A stretch of DNA of 64,000 nt from Lunularia cruciata (taxonomy: Eukaryota > Streptophyta > Marchantiopsida > Lunulariales > Lunulariaceae). The notes beneath the pieces are model-generated. The model saw only the letters and a program-made list of their open reading frames with translations. It made no database searches and had not been told where the DNA came from. Position 1 is the stretch's first letter. Each line of letters starts with the position of its first letter. Positions 22,915 to 36,175 of this stretch are shown piece after piece. The position numbers and the translations under genes are program-made. Location of the stretch: assembly GCA_948567375.1 (NCBI GenBank), contig OX419760.1, positions 22,816,001 through 22,880,000 on the forward strand. Reading direction: 5' to 3'.

Positions 22915-25493
22915 ACACATATGTTTGGCTATTTTCTTAGCACTCCACTTGTTTGTGTATAGAGTTTGCTAGGACATGGGACAAGGCCACACACTTGGAG
23001 ATAATACATGATAGATCCTTCATCTTGACCCTCAATGGCATTAAGGATGCATTTTCATCAGTGGAGGGTTTGCCAAAGAGAAGGAGATATGTTTCTCATA
23101 GGTTGATAGAGCAGTAGTTCCTTGTATGTGATTTCATTGCCAAGAAGTAGTGCATGTTTATTGCATAATATCCATTCTTTTGGATATTGAGTTTGCTTAT
23201 CATTCTTTCTAGATGTTCCAAGGGGGTACATGGACATGCTATCCTCAATATGATGACCAATGTATCATAGTCTAGCTTAGAGGGTTATGATTGGACATAG
23301 CTTATGCTTCATGTAATTGAGGTGGAGTTGTGGTTCTTACAAAAGCAGCTTGTGCATCCTGATAGTGTGTACTACAAGTTCAACTTTGTGGGTCATTTTC
23401 TTATTCATCTTTTCTTAGAGAGTGGAGTTATAGATCACCTATTAGAGCACAAGAGAGGAGGAGATCTATGTCTATGATGCAACCCGAGAGGTGAAGGATA
23501 TGCCAGGTGACCACCAAGATTAGGAGAGTGAGTGAGAGAGGAGTCTTTTGCTCTATTGAAAACATTATGTTTTCTCATTTGTGGCACCTATCATTATATT
23601 TAATAGTGGGATTCTTTCACAAGTTGTTCCTTGTGTTATTTAGAATGTTGATTTGAGTTTCAAACATATTTGTGCACAAGTTTCCATGTTGTCACCCATC
23701 CTCATGCAGTTCCTTTAGTTCCTTTACATTGAATCCTTCCCCCATGAGCATCTTTTAGAGTGCACTCTCTCCCATGTTGAGCCTTTAGAGGATCCCCCCT
23801 TTCCTTGTTGTTTCATACAAGGGCCTGGTTTCAAAGGGAGAGGGAGAGTTAGGAGAGGACGAGACCCACTCAAGGGAAGTGGATTTAATACAAAGAGAGT
23901 AGGCTCTTCTTGAGAGTGAGCATGATCTAGTTGAGCATGAGGGTCACTTCATGGTTGCTAGGAAGAGTAAGACAAAAAGATTAGCCAAGTTAGATATGCT
24001 TGTGTTTGAGAGAGAGAGGCTCATACCAAGGAGCATCAAGGAGTGGCAAAGTTTTATTGGAGAAAATTGTGTATTACTATGGAGATTTTAGAGGAGGCAT
24101 ATTAGAGATATGAGCAGTGTGAGGGTTTGGAGATAGTAGTATGTATGAAGACTCAAACAAACACTATATAGAGTATCATCCATGGGATCCAAATTGAGAT
24201 TAGTGTGTTGGAGATGCCATCTTCCTAGAAGCAGCCCTTTCAACATAGAGGTGCATGCTAGGGTGACACAAAAAAACCCTCATTTTTATGGAGTTCTTAG
24301 AGAAGAGCTTTGAGTGATGATGTATCACAATGAAATTGTTGCATGGTGACCAAGACTTTAAGATGACTTGGCATTGCATCCTCTTTTGCACATACACATG
24401 ACAAGATAAAATGGCTTGAGGAGAGAAGTATGACACTCAAGTGTGAGATGAGTGTAGAGTGTGAGATGAGTGTAGACTTACAATGTTGAGACATAACATG
24501 ACCTTGTTTAGGTAATTAATTCCTTGTATAGTTTATGATTACAAAAGGTGGAGGTAGATTTTATTTTTGGATGTTTGTTGTCTTGTGGACCTTATGTGGG
24601 ATAATATTTGTCTCGTCACTCAATGGTATGATTTGGTAGTGCAATGTTGATGGTCACAGTATAGAGGTAAGAGTATGTTCAAATCTGTTCTATGGCTTGG
24701 GGTTAGAGAGTTTATGAGTATTGTGTGAGATGCTTTGAGGTTAGCATTTGGATTAATAGTACCAAGATATAGTTAGAGCACCTCCTTTGGTCCATGTGAG
24801 ATGAGAGTTTCTTACCAAAGCAAGTAAACACAAGAGCCCAACTCATGGTCTTGTTTAGCTCCATGGATGGGTACATGGAGCTATGGAGAAATTACATGGT
24901 TAGACCTTATGCAACATTTACCACCTTATGTTTATCACTTTGGGATATATTAATAGTTGATAATACCATGCTTCCATATAATAGGAACCATCCATGTGGT
25001 GCTATAAATCCTCCTAGATTTACTCCTTTTTACAAAAAGGTAGGTACATCATACACTTCATCATTGGACTTCTTGAGAGGTCCTCTAGATAGCTTCCATT
25101 CAAATACATGCATGGCTATTGAATTTCTTACAAAAGAGTGGATATCAAGCAATATTAGGGACTATAGAGTGGATCTATACAAGATTTTAGCTGCATCCTT
25201 TTCAAGACCTCCTTATGCGCAATTGTGAATGGTAGTGTATGTGGAGATATAGTCCGGTGTGGATCCACATACCCCTTGTTAAACACCTTGGTGATGCACT
25301 AGAGCACATTAGAATAGCACACCTTCCTCCTGATTCATTGGAGGATACTCTTAGATTAGTTTGGTGTCATGTGGTCTCACAACTCACTTGTTCATGTTGG
25401 CACTCATTTGTACATCATTTATGTATCGTCATGTTTTATACATTTATATATCTATATGCAATTTTCATCTTTATGGCCTATTTAGCATTTTAA
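22915..25493 (+). pseudogene. unrecognised degenerate coding element, locus 1
   Basis: A broken coding region of a family I do not recognise. In order it shows IEFARTWDKATHLEIIHD (near 22965), RRRYVSHRLIEQ and FLVCDFIAKK (23080-23150), ELWFLQKQLVHPDSVYYKF (near 23330), a charged coiled-coil-like stretch (LLESEHDLVEHEGHF, near 23910), IPCIVYDYKRWR then LDVCCLVDLM (24515-24595), and MVRPY with LSLWDILIVD (24898-24960). Numerous stops and frameshifts. The same blocks in the same order occur on the minus strand at 56.45-59.34 kb. The longest open piece is 24845-25228. No protease, RT, integrase or transposase motif was recognised. Confidence 0.6.
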
Positions 25494-25499
25494 TGAGTA

Positions 25500-26450
25500 A
25501 GGATGTGTTTGAGAGTGTTTGTGAAACTTCTTGAAAAAACCCAATTAATACTCAAGAAGTACTTAGGATAAAACAATGTAATAAGTATTCTTCCTTAGTG
25601 CTAAAAAAATATTGAATATGAGGACTTATGAAAAAGCAAGATAACAAAATAATTAAAAGTAAACTAACATATAAGGATAGCCATTAAGAATATTTATCCA
25701 AATTATTTATGGTTAATTAATTGAAATTATATATAGATAACAATGCTAGATAAACATTGAACGTAGCTATCGGAGGATATCTAGATCAATGTTTATCTAG
25801 CATTGTTATATATGTATAAAATTTATCCATCTAAACTAAACTCTAACAGAGTTTCTTTTGATTACTTTAGAGTTATCTAATCTCATTAAGGAACTAAACT
25901 CTAATGTAGCTACTTCTTACTACTTTAGAGTAATCTAATCTTGTTAAGGATATTTAAGCATTAGATAACCTTACCAACAAGCTTCTTTAGAATCATATAA
26001 TTCAATGAAAGACCTCTAAGCTTGTTTGCAAAGCCTCTTAAGAACCAAGTCTTGCTAAGGGTCTTTCAACTTTACCTACTGAGGTTGAAAATGAAAATCT
26101 TAAAATTATAGCTTGTTATATTTAACCTTGCTAAGGTATTTAAACCACCATGTATTTAAACTGCTTTCTTAGCTAGTACTTATTCCTATTAACATTGAAA
26201 ATCTCAATAAAGCTACAATCCGTTGTTTACATAGATTATTCATTTTGTTTAGGATTAGACGTCCACATACTTTGTATATTCTCCATCATTCAACTTATTA
26301 TTAAAATTATTTTGTTAGCATTTTTTTAGGATTATGTGTCATGCCATTTGTATATTCTCCATCAGATAATAATAACTATATAAATATTTACACCTATTAG
26401 ATACAATAATATATTTAATATTAGAATATTTCACAAATCATCTTTTTAAT
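25500..26450. other. AT-rich stretch downstream of the unrecognised element
   Basis: No gene is seen. It contains a long hairpin (25737-25809) and a ~73-bp direct repeat (about 25845-25950, phrase ACTTTAGAGT(T/A)ATCTAATCT twice), then low-complexity AT-rich DNA with recurring 'ttaaggattt' and 'ctttcttagc' phrases. Confidence 0.5.
25737..25809. repeat. hairpin with 24-bp perfect arms
   Basis: Arms 25737-25760 and 25786-25809 pair perfectly around a 25-base loop; the arm begins ATAACAATGCTAGATAAACA. It resembles a small inverted-repeat transposon relic or a small-RNA hairpin precursor. No gene surrounds it. Confidence 0.85.
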
Positions 26451-26454
26451 ATAT

Positions 26455-26745
26455 ACTTGGTGAGCAATCTCACCTCTTGCTGATCAACTCCAATCTCTTG
26501 GTGAGCAATCTTAACATACTTGCAAGCAACCTCATCCCATATGAATGGATACATCCACTCATAGGTGCAAAAACCTCTCACATACTGAGCAAACACACTT
26601 GAGGAAAACAAGAAAACCCATATAGTGCAAGAGACCCAATCAAAATTGCAAGTGAATTCATATATTTGTGAGTAAATCCACCAAGAAAATCCATACTTGC
26701 AAGCAAGCCCAACCATTTGGAGTAACTTATTACAAGAATTTGGAT
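26455..26745 (-). repeat. degenerate 20-21-bp minisatellite, locus 3
   Basis: Recurring TTGCAAGCAA, GTGAGCAATCT and GTGAGTAAATCCA units at about 20-25-base spacing, in the same orientation as the array at 21818-22135. The two arrays bracket the unrecognised coding element at 22.9-25.5 kb. Confidence 0.55.
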
Positions 26746-26749
26746 CCAA

Positions 26750-28600
26750 AAGTTATAATTGTGATCAGCTTACAAAAAAGATTTGCTTTAATGTTCACTT
26801 GAATTACAAAGCTTGCAAAACAAAGCATCCATTTGGAAAAATGAGGACAAAGTTATTTTAGTTTATCCTCTATTGTCCATCCACATTTTATCTCTTTCTC
26901 AATGAGACCCTATCCATAGACTTGTCCTTCCAATTCCTGGTATTTTTGTAGGACTTCAAAAAGCAAGCTCATTTCTTCTTCAATTTATCTCCATTCATGG
27001 AGCTTGAGAACTCTCCACCAAATCTCACAAGCAAAGTGGCCATATAATTGAAGGCTATATTCCTTTGAGTGGGTTTCTTATTAGTGCAAATGTTGATTTG
27101 TTTAAAATATTAAGGATCTTCTAATAATCAAGGATTTGATCATAATGATATGTGACTATCTTGAACCTATCTTAATCACATTGTTTTTGCTCACAACAAT
27201 ATTGGTAAGAAGCACATTGCATTTGCCTTACTTGCAAGAGGATTTGTAGATGACACCATCTTTAAGAGAACTTGGAATCCACTACTTTGTGAAGCAATGA
27301 TACTGTTTGCAAGAAGAGAAGTTGAGTTGGAACTACAATGATAAAGAAAAGGAGGAGGTATATCAATGCACTACAAAGGGAGGGGAAATGAGAACATGAT
27401 CAACATGTGCACTGCCAAAGGGAGTGCACTCCATGATCAATAAACTCAAACTTCAATTAACATGTGAGTTCTCAAAGACGGCATACCATGAATTTCTACA
27501 AGTTGGTGTCATGTAAATATTTACAATTGTAGATTTGAAAGTTGGTGCAATAAACAACAAACTATGTTTGCATCACTTATGTTAGATTGAAAAAACACTT
27601 TGAATTACAAATTGCACCCTCCACCCTTACACATTGCTTTTGTTGCTATTGGGATCCTTCTTTGATTCCCACAAATTCAACCATGTGAGAATTCAACATT
27701 GCAAGAATGTATTCAAATTTTGGATCCCCTTTGTGTGGCTAGCAAGGATTAATTTAAATTTTATATTCTTAATGCAGATTACTCTAAAATCTCACTTACT
27801 TTGACCCATACATCTAGTTCCACCCAAATCCCTAAAAGTGAACCAGCCCATTGTGCTTCTGTGCAGAGCATTCAGTTTTGGACTGCTTTTTCTTTATAGG
27901 GTCCACACAATATTTTATGGCACATGGACCATAGCAGTAACCATCCCGTAAAATTCAGAACTAAACTCCCTATTGTGGTTGTTATGGTTCTGGATCTCAT
28001 GTGAGATTCAACGTAATTTTGGAGAAGGTGATTCCACATCTTCTTGAATAGATACCTTCTTGGATGGGGTACCAAATGGAATGGTAATAACTAAGATCTC
28101 TAAGCAATATGGTCACCTCTTTCTTTTTGTAATCTTGGAGTTATATGAAACTATAGCTTACCCTATTCACTCTTTTATATTAAACTTAAGATTTTATAAC
28201 TTACGTTATATTTAAGACTTGGTAGTTATCATATCATATACTCATTGGTTTAAGGGTTTTGAGTTTAGAGCGCATGTGAAAATAATCCATAACAATAACA
28301 CTAAACACTAAGTGATAGTCCCTTTTCTATTAACCTTAAGCTTTATAACTCACTTTAGATATTCTTTTTTGGTTTTCTCATCTCATCTATTCATTGCTGT
28401 ATAGAGAGCACAGATTGATAAATACATATCCATAAGAAAACAATCACAAGAAGTGATAGTTGTTCGACTGCTCCAATGCTATATGTAGATTACTTAACTT
28501 ATATAATTTTTGTATAAATAAAACAAAGGATATCGAGTTATTATCCCGATTCTAATGGGGATTAGCACTAATTTAGCTCTCAGGTTTGATCTGGGTAATA
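26750..28600. other. AT-rich stretch without genes
   Basis: Only short frames on both strands. Phrases recur around 28140-28440 (CTCTTTTATATTAAACTTAAG and TTTTCTATTAACCTTAAGC), suggesting a diverged ~180-bp duplication. No element could be assigned. Confidence 0.4.
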
Positions 28601-31547
28601 TAACTACTTGATAATGTCTTCCATCCTTCTTGTTATTCTATACATGTTGCACTTTTTAACATAGTTGACAATGAAATTCATCGTGTTGGTTTGGACCTGG
28701 TCGCGTCCTGCAATACATGCATGCAACAGACAGTGTTATCAAAGTAGCACTCCAAACATCAATGTCGACGATGCTCAAAGACCTCGTTTAACCTTTGTGA
28801 ACCGTGCTCTTCTTTCTGTTCAGCCGTCGGCTAACACACCTGCCATGGTGTACCTCGAGAATCTGATTCGTATGAAGACTTCTAGCTCTATGTAGGAACG
28901 TGAAAATGAAGAAAGACCCCTTTCGGGAGCTGCATTAGGTGATTTTCGTAACGTGAGACGTTTTAGATTCAACTGGTTGAGAAAAGCATTGGTATGGACT
29001 GTATGTGAAATCAATACTTCTCATCAAAGATGTGTAGGATATATTGGAAACTTAATAATCGATTCTTCAAATTTCAAACGAATCACTTATTAGAGATATT
29101 CCTTTGTTCTGGTTAAAGGTGTCATTTAGCAGAGCTGTATATAGAACGTATCTTAGCGAGGAAGTTATGAATGGCATATGTTCATTTTATCTAATCGGGA
29201 GTTTGCCTCAAGACATCAATATTTTAAAGTTCAGTAAATTCAACCCTTCACACTAGTATTGTTCAAATGAATGATACAAAATTAATCGTAAAGAACACCT
29301 TTTGACACTCATTTTCTCATTTGGACAGTCGAAGTCAAGAAAGCAAAATGTGGGAGAGTATGAAATATCCATTTTACATGTTCTGTCTCTTCGATAATGC
29401 TCGTTCCTAAGACCGGTTCTTATTTTCTCATAGGAAGTTGAAAAATATGTACCGTATGTCCTGTTGCAGAAAAAAGAAGAAGAAGAAACTCCTGCACTTG
29501 AGGAGTTTCAACTCTCGAAATTGTGGAAGTTCATCATCCAGACAATCGTAACATAGAAGTGAGCACTGCCATAAATGCTTTCAGCTATTTTGAGTTTTAT
29601 TGGTGTTGAGTTCCATTTTACCTCTTCGGTTTTATTCTTGTCTATCTTGATGGTTTCATCATTCTTGAGCTCCCATGCGTGGCGCTTTTTATTATTATTT
29701 TATTTTCAAATGTAATGACATTCATAGGACATCGAGTTTTAGGATATCTTAACCATCTTTAAGTTTACATACAAACCGTCCGGTGAGATGGCAATACCTA
29801 CAAACTTTTGCAGAGCTCCGACTTGACTGAATTCAGATCCCCTGTTGTTCTTCAGTTCCAAAGGGAGGCCGAGTTGGGATACTTCGCGCAATAGATCGCA
29901 AGTCAAGTCGGACGCAAAGTTGAAACGTCTCCAACCGAATCCAGGAAGTCTGTGCCGTCTAGAATGGAGGACACTGTAAAGAAGAAAGGATGTCAAGTCA
30001 AATTTACCTAACAGCGAACAGTAAAAACATGTCATTGCTTGCAAATCATCCAATAGCATGCATTCTTGAAAGGAGAACGATCTCCGATTGGTCGAGAATG
30101 AACCGCAGTTTGAGGTCCTCAACTGTGAAGCCCTTAAACTCAATAGTGAAAATTTTATGGATGGTTTTCACCATTGTTGGACACGACACGTGTTACGTCC
30201 TCTTGTAGCCGTAGCGAGCACCTGTCACACGACCGAGAACGACGACCGAGTTCGTTTGACTGGGATCACAGATACCGTTCGTCCTTAGAAAAGACGGCAG
30301 ATCCTCCGTCCATTCATTCCACGTCAAAAGAGTTCCAATATCTGCAATTCTTTATATGTTACTTGCCAAGAGAGAGAGAAATAGAGAAAGACAGGGAGAG
30401 TTGAGACTTGGAAAATAGTGGCATAGCATGTCCACAACCAAAATAATGGGGAAAGAAGAGATGCATCCATCTATTCGAAGTCTAATTTCTATGTTTTATT
30501 ATGGATTACAAGTGCAAGAATGTTAAGTCAAATACAATGAACATCAAGAGTAACATTATGATTTTTTAGAGTTGGCGTTCCGAAGTGGGTGTCAAAGTGG
30601 AAGTAGAGACTCGTCTAACCAACGCAATGTTTGCAATTTAATGCAGAGAATAAAGTCAATTTCTATAGAGTTTCAAATGTTTAGAATTGGTTTTGAAGAG
30701 CTTCAAACTCTGCTTTAGTACTAAACCTACTTCAGTCAAAACTCCTCCGTTATCAGTAGAGAAGCTTATTCCTGCAGTAGTTGATCACAGTCGTGTCAGC
30801 TTAGAAGGTCCAGTTAGATCGATGCTTACGCGGTTCTTGGGCCTTCTTAACCGGTAAAGTAGTAGATTGTATGTGAGCAACCGAAATTAGGAAGGAGATA
30901 TCGTATAAGGAGAAGAGGCCGTTCTCGACGACGGAAGTAGACAATTTCCGTGACCGGGATGCAATTGAGTGAAGGGGGGGAGAGGATGATGAACAGGAGG
31001 ATGAGCAGCTTGAAGTGGAGAAGGGCTGATGAAATCGATCGAGAGAACACGAAGGGGAGGAGGAGAGGAGCAAGCGCAGTGCTGGCCGGCCTGTATTCAA
31101 CGTATTCACAGCCCTGCGCTTCAGTCTTTGTTTCGGCGCTTTTAAGATTTCGCTTGTCGGGACGACGTGCGGAGGAATCCGGTTCTTGTTGGAGCAAAGA
31201 GCAGTGAGAAAGGTGAAGAAACGAAACTTTCATGGGTGGCCGCGTCCCAAATCGATACGCTTAGCTTACTGATTGTTATCTTTGTATTTTGCGTTGGAGG
31301 CTGCAACTGTCGTGTAGAACAGGTTGCAGAATTTTGCTGGGTTTGAGGGAGAAGTTAGTGGTGAAGCAGGAGGCCAGTGAGCAATTGAAGGATTGTCGAT
31401 CGCTGCAATTGTGGCATGTATTCTGGTACGGTGTTGTTGGAAGTGGTCTAGGCGTGCAATTTGAGCAGTGGTAGAAACTGGTAGAAAGAGAGAGAGAAAG
31501 AGGTGAAGAAGCTGAGAGTCATATTGGGAAAACGAGAGGGTGGCAAA
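28601..31547. other. gap region upstream of the DnaJ gene
   Basis: Composition returns to that of the gene islands (CpG present). The frames at 28665-28895 (+) and 29739-30143 (-) have no recognisable domain. A G-box core CACGTG lies at 30187-30192, about 1.36 kb before the DnaJ start. The last ~350 bases before 31548 are probably promoter and 5' UTR, with no in-frame ATG upstream of the chosen start. Confidence 0.4.
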
Positions 31548-32603
31548 ATGCGTAAACTGGTGGGGTTCCTGGTCATCCTTTTGGTGATTTCTATAGACAA
31601 TGTGAGTGCTGCGACTAGGAGCTACTATGACGTTCTGCAAATTCCGAAGAGCGCATCCGACGATCAAATCAAGCGCGCCTACAGGAAATTGGCTCTGAAG
31701 TACCACCCTGATAAGAATCCTGACAATGAAGAAGCCACCAAAAAGTTTTCAGAAATAAGCAATGCTTATGAGGTGCTTTCGGACAAGGAAAAGAGAGGTA
31801 TCTACGATCAGTATGGCGAGGAAGGGCTGAAGCAGAACGGTGGGGGACAGAGAGGAGGAGGCTTCGCCAATGATATCTTTTCTCAGTTTTTTGGTGGATC
31901 CGGTATGAGATTCGGCTTTGGAGGTGATGATGAAGGAGAGGAGGACAAAACTCCAAAGGGTAATGACGTTTATGTGGACCTCCAAGTGACACTCGAAGAC
32001 CTGTATATGGGAAATTCTATTAGGGTTTGGAGGGAGAAAAGTGTTCTGAAGCCGGCTTCTGGTAAGCGGAAATGTAATTGTAAGAACAAGGTGATGCACA
32101 AACAGATCGGCCCAGGTATGTTCCAACAGTACACTCAACAGGTCTGTGAAGAGTGTCCGAATATGAAGTTTGAGAGAGAGGGACTTGCTATTACCGTGGA
32201 TATTGAGAAGGGTATGGTAGATGGTCAGGAGATTACTTTCTATGAAGACGGGGAACCAATAATGGATGGAGATGCTGGTGATTTGAAGTTTGTGATCCAA
32301 ACTGAGCCCCATGAACGGTTCACCAGAGAGGGTAACAATCTGAGAACAACTGTTACCATATCGTTAGTGGATGCTCTAGTTGGATTCGAGAAGGTGCTGT
32401 CACATCTAGATGGGCACTCGGTGAAGATTGGAACCAAGGGGATTACTAAACCTAAGGAGACCAAGCGATTTGCAGGAGAAGGAATGCCCATCCATGAAAG
32501 TGTCAGGAAAGGAGATCTCTATGTTACTTTTGAGGTCACTTTCCCTAAAAAGCTTACCGAGGAACAGAAGGAAATAATTAAAAAGACACTAGGAGATCCT
32601 TGA
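31548..32603 (+). CDS. ERDJ3B: ER-lumenal DnaJ co-chaperone, ERDJ3B type
   Basis: J-protein that stimulates the ATPase of BiP in the ER lumen. In plants ERDJ3B works with SDF2 and BiP in glycoprotein and immune-receptor folding. The 351-residue product has a signal peptide (1-21, hydrophobic [10 protein letters not shown] core, cleavage likely after NVSA), a J domain (about 25-91) with the HPD motif at 53-55, a glycine/phenylalanine-rich linker (about 97-126), and a C-terminal substrate-binding domain. That domain holds paired cysteines (176/178 and 200/203, CNC and CEEC) and the family's conserved IGPGMFQQ. The start is the first ATG; an upstream in-frame GTG at 31503 is not used because it would place 15 charged residues before the signal peptide. 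There is no C-terminal KDEL, as is usual in this family. The coding region is one uninterrupted exon. Confidence 0.95.
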   Translation: MRKLVGFLVILLVISIDNVSAATRSYYDVLQIPKSASDDQIKRAYRKLALKYHPDKNPDNEEATKKFSEISNAYEVLSDKEKRGIYDQYGEEGLKQNGGGQRGGGFANDIFSQFFGGSGMRFGFGGDDEGEEDKTPKGNDVYVDLQVTLEDLYMGNSIRVWREKSVLKPASGKRKCNCKNKVMHKQIGPGMFQQYTQQVCEECPNMKFEREGLAITVDIEKGMVDGQEITFYEDGEPIMDGDAGDLKFVIQTEPHERFTREGNNLRTTVTISLVDALVGFEKVLSHLDGHSVKIGTKGITKPKETKRFAGEGMPIHESVRKGDLYVTFEVTFPKKLTEEQKEIIKKTLGDP

Positions 32604-35600
32604 GCATTTGTGTAGAAGCTACAATTTTGCAAGTTATTCGGATACGACTTTCATTATTTTCTGTGTCCATTTCTCATTCATGGCTTGTTGTTCAGTGAAC
32701 AATGAGTAGCTGCACGACTATAGAATCAAAGAATCTAGTTCGATGTTATACGAAAGGAACCTTGTGAAGGTCAACCTGAGTACTAGGATAAATCCTGAAA
32801 TTTTTTCTTAGTGCACCTGTACATGCATGTCTATTTGAGTGTATGATATTTGCGATTGTAGCTTCTCGATGAATTCTAGGTATGTCTCGGTACTCGCTTT
32901 CACGATCGGTCGTTCATTATGCGTTCCCTTTATGCACAGGCATGAATGTGCTCAAAGTTCCTTCATAGTTTTGGATCTGTTATTGGATCTGTGCAACCCT
33001 AACGAGAGGTATTGTCGTGAAAGGCAAAAATGTGCACCGTCCCTACTTTGATTCCTTGACAGGATTAGCTAGAAAACGTTTCGGTGTTCTCCATCACAGA
33101 CTCCTTGCTTCTTTATTCTTGTCAAGGATAGTCGTGGAACAGACCACCAGTCTACAGGTCCTTTCCTATGGGCATCATCTGTGCTAGCCACTGACTTAGT
33201 CTGACAAGGCTCAACTGTTGATACAGGTAAGGTTCTTTGCTCTCTGCTTGTTTGCCTGATCCTTTTCGTTGTCCAATTTTGGTGGACGATGTTCACGCAT
33301 AAATTTCGGAGCCAAAGATGACACCAAGTAGAGCTTCTACGAGCTAGAGCATATACACTGAAACTAGTTAATGAGCATGCACGCCTCATTGGACGCAACC
33401 AAAGAGTATGAATACTAATATTTGTCCTAGTTATCATCTATTGAGCAATTTGATCTGACCAACTCTGCCTGCCTTTGCTGAGTTTTCTGTCTCTGTGTCT
33501 CCTCATGATTACCTGGGGGAATGTGAGAATCTGGCAAAGCTTCTCATTGAAAACAGGCACATAATCACTTAATCTGGAAAGCTTGTTGGTATCTTCGGTG
33601 CAAATAGCTCATTCCTTTACCATTTATAGATCCAAGCAAATTAATACTGAATTGCACTCATATCCCCTCCTATCTTCCCCCCCATGCATCTTCAGTAAAA
33701 CCAATCTACCTGAATATTAATCTGGTCAAGTACCTCATCTGTTGAGCGGATGAGCTGATGAGTTAGAACCTTCTCGACAGACCCCTACATGTGCGCTATG
33801 CCACGTTATGTGAAGCTGAGCGTGGTAATTACGAGTCAACTTTGTCTAGTTGATTATGTTCGCAAATTCCCTCAATAGTCCTGTTGCCTGACGTCGGTAC
33901 TTAGTTCCTCTCAAGGAAAGACAGCACTGTGACAGATGATAGTTCGGCGAATTCGACGACCTTTCAATATGCCGTTTCTAAAGATATTCCACTAGATTCT
34001 CAGGTATTCCACTTTTTTCTGAGGAGATTCTTATGTTTTGTTTGATCAGCGAATCTCGTGAAGGGCCGAGCTAGATGAAACGAACTGCTATCATGACGAG
34101 AAGTTAAGACCGAGGCCAAATTAGTGAAGGAGCACATGCATGAAGGTGAAAAGACTTGGGGCTTTTAGGATTTGCCTGTGGAGTTGAACTGATAAGTTCG
34201 AGTAATCAACTAACCACTTCGTCTGAAACAAATATTGGGAGTGAAAGTGTGCTCAAGGTACAGACGACCATGAGTATCGCAAGAACGGAAAGCCAAACTC
34301 ACCATTATATATATATCAACAATGTACTTCAAGAACGGAACGAAATCCATGGCTGTGAGGGGACGTCCTGTCACCATAAATCTCCACTGATTAAATGATT
34401 GATCACTTCCGTTTCTTCTTTCATATCTTCTTCGTAGAGGTATTAGTTGGGGAAGTACCGCATACGTATGTATTCTGCGTTTTACGTCATAGATTGATGA
34501 AAAGGAAGATGCCTGCAGTGGTCCTTTTGATATCAGTGAGTAGGAAGTTCGTTCGAGAGAGCAGGCCACAATCTATCATCCGACAATAACTGAGCCCGAC
34601 GAAGGTTTATTTTGGGATGTTCGATGGTTCTATGTTGCGGAGTGGACTTTGACGCATCAAATGAAGCATGAGTTCATCCACTCTCAAACACCCTTATCAA
34701 AGAAAAGGATACAAAGCAATCCCCTCTTCCACATTTCAGCTAATATAACCAGTTATCTAAGGCTGATAACGAAGAACTTTAACAGATGGTTGGTATGCAG
34801 TCCCACAAATTGAGGGAGGGCTGAAGGAGAAGGAAAATGGGAACTGGCAGTGCAGAACTGCTTTTAAGAGCTCATGAGGGAAGGAGAGAGATGCTTGTTT
34901 TTGGGGGACTGTGGGCCAGATGCTCAGCCTCACGTACGTATATTCCTTAAGCGGAAGCTCTGTCGTCGCGAAATTATACTTAATATTTGTCTGTTCCTTC
35001 CGGTCTATTATCTGTGGAGAAACTCATGCTGCTGCCTAAATTGCTACTACATCGAACTGTTAATATCAACCTTCATGCAGTCAGATATGACTTTTCTCGG
35101 CCTGATGATGAAGAAAAGCGCTTCGGTCTTCTGGAGAGGCGCCTATCCATAGATTCTGTGATGTGCAAGAACTACAGAAACATAAAGAACGTCTTAACTG
35201 AACAGCAGATTCATATTATTGTCTGATGAGAATCTCCCAGGAACTCCTGAAATTTCTAAAATAACAATCACCAAGTTGCACCTTGTTGATCCGCGTTTCA
35301 GCGGTTTCGGGTAATAATTCTTCTTGCAGCCTATCGGGCACGCGAGTTGGGTTCTCATGTATCATCACCTCGTAGCTTCTCGTTTAAGTGAGGTATGTCT
35401 GATCTTTGGTCTTCCTATTTACGGGGCATGCAGATTGCCGTATGATGTCTGAAGGAAACAACCTCCACGAGCCAAGATTCAGCTATTGTGGCAAAGATCC
35501 CGCCGGTTCCTTATTCTGATTGTAATTGTGCTTGCATTCCACGGGGCATGCATATTGCATGTTGATCAAGTAACGGAGGGAAGACCCAGAAATTTCCATA

Positions 35601-35774
35601 CCTCATTGAAGTAGCAGTGTGAAGACATTCGCAGCCTGTAGTGATGCACGTGGAATTTCACTTTCTTTTGCTTCTCAAATATGATCTACTATCGATGATG
35701 GAGTCACCGGCCTCGACGGTTGCTTACAACCAGTTTTGACCGGGGAATGCATATTCAAGGAGAAACCTGGCTTC
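32604..35774. other. intergenic region between the DnaJ and phosphatase genes
   Basis: The first few hundred bases are the probable 3' UTR of the DnaJ gene. The rest shows only short frames. The block 34987-35226 (+) is open for 79 codons with a protein-like composition but no recognised motif; it could be an untranslated or upstream exon of the phosphatase gene. Nothing else is supported. Confidence 0.4.
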
Positions 35775-35930
35775 ATGGAGAGATCAGGTAGATATAACTC
35801 TGTTGGATTTCTGACCACCTGCAGTTTAATGTTGATTGGTCCCATAGTGATAATCTTCTTTCTTCTAACTGCCCGACCGTCATTGCAGAATAATCCATCA
35901 ACTAAGAATATGAAACGTTCGAGAAAACAG
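35775..35930 (+). CDS. possible extra 5' exon of the purple acid phosphatase gene
   Basis: From an ATG, 52 codons end at a good donor (AAACAG/GTATCG). They join in phase 0 to an acceptor CAG at 36125-36127, giving a continuous frame into the phosphatase exon starting at 36128. The encoded piece has a strong hydrophobic segment (LMLIGPIVIIFFLL) followed by a basic, polar linker, i.e. a signal-anchor-like N-terminus. If used, the protein becomes 403 residues with two N-terminal hydrophobic segments. If not, translation starts at 36176. Sequence alone cannot decide. Confidence 0.4.
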
Positions 35931-36175
35931 GTATCGAGCAATCCATTTTGCTTTCTGATGCGAGCGCTTATTTTCAGCGACCAACGCTTGGTGGCTTCAA
36001 GATGCATTGCCACACTTGGTATAATTGAAACCAGGATTAGCCCTGGTTCACGGCCAAGGGAGGAACTGCAGCTTTGTGTGATTTGCAACTAAAGTTCCCA
36101 CTTCTTTGTGTTTGGTGCAATCGGCAGACCTCAGCCAAAGCGAAAAAGAAGAACAAGTCAGGATGTGTTGGTAGC

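Noticed and set aside
22174-25493. LTR copy B as the 5' LTR of the unrecognised element
   Set aside because: Copy B has its own exact CAAAC duplication on both sides, and the LTR beside locus 2 (copy C) is in the wrong orientation relative to that element.
30140-30200. ER-stress element (CCAAT-N10-CACG) upstream of the DnaJ gene
   Set aside because: The closest match, CCATT followed by 11 bases and CACG, has the wrong base and spacing and is about 1.4 kb from the start; only a plain CACGTG G-box is present.
31503-31547. In-frame extension of the DnaJ coding region upstream of the ATG
   Set aside because: It begins with GTG, not ATG, and would put a basic stretch before the signal peptide; the ATG at 31548 starts a normal signal sequence.
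31749-32312. 187-codon open frame antisense to the DnaJ gene
   Set aside because: It is a mirror of the coding strand's codon bias; no domain and no independent signals.
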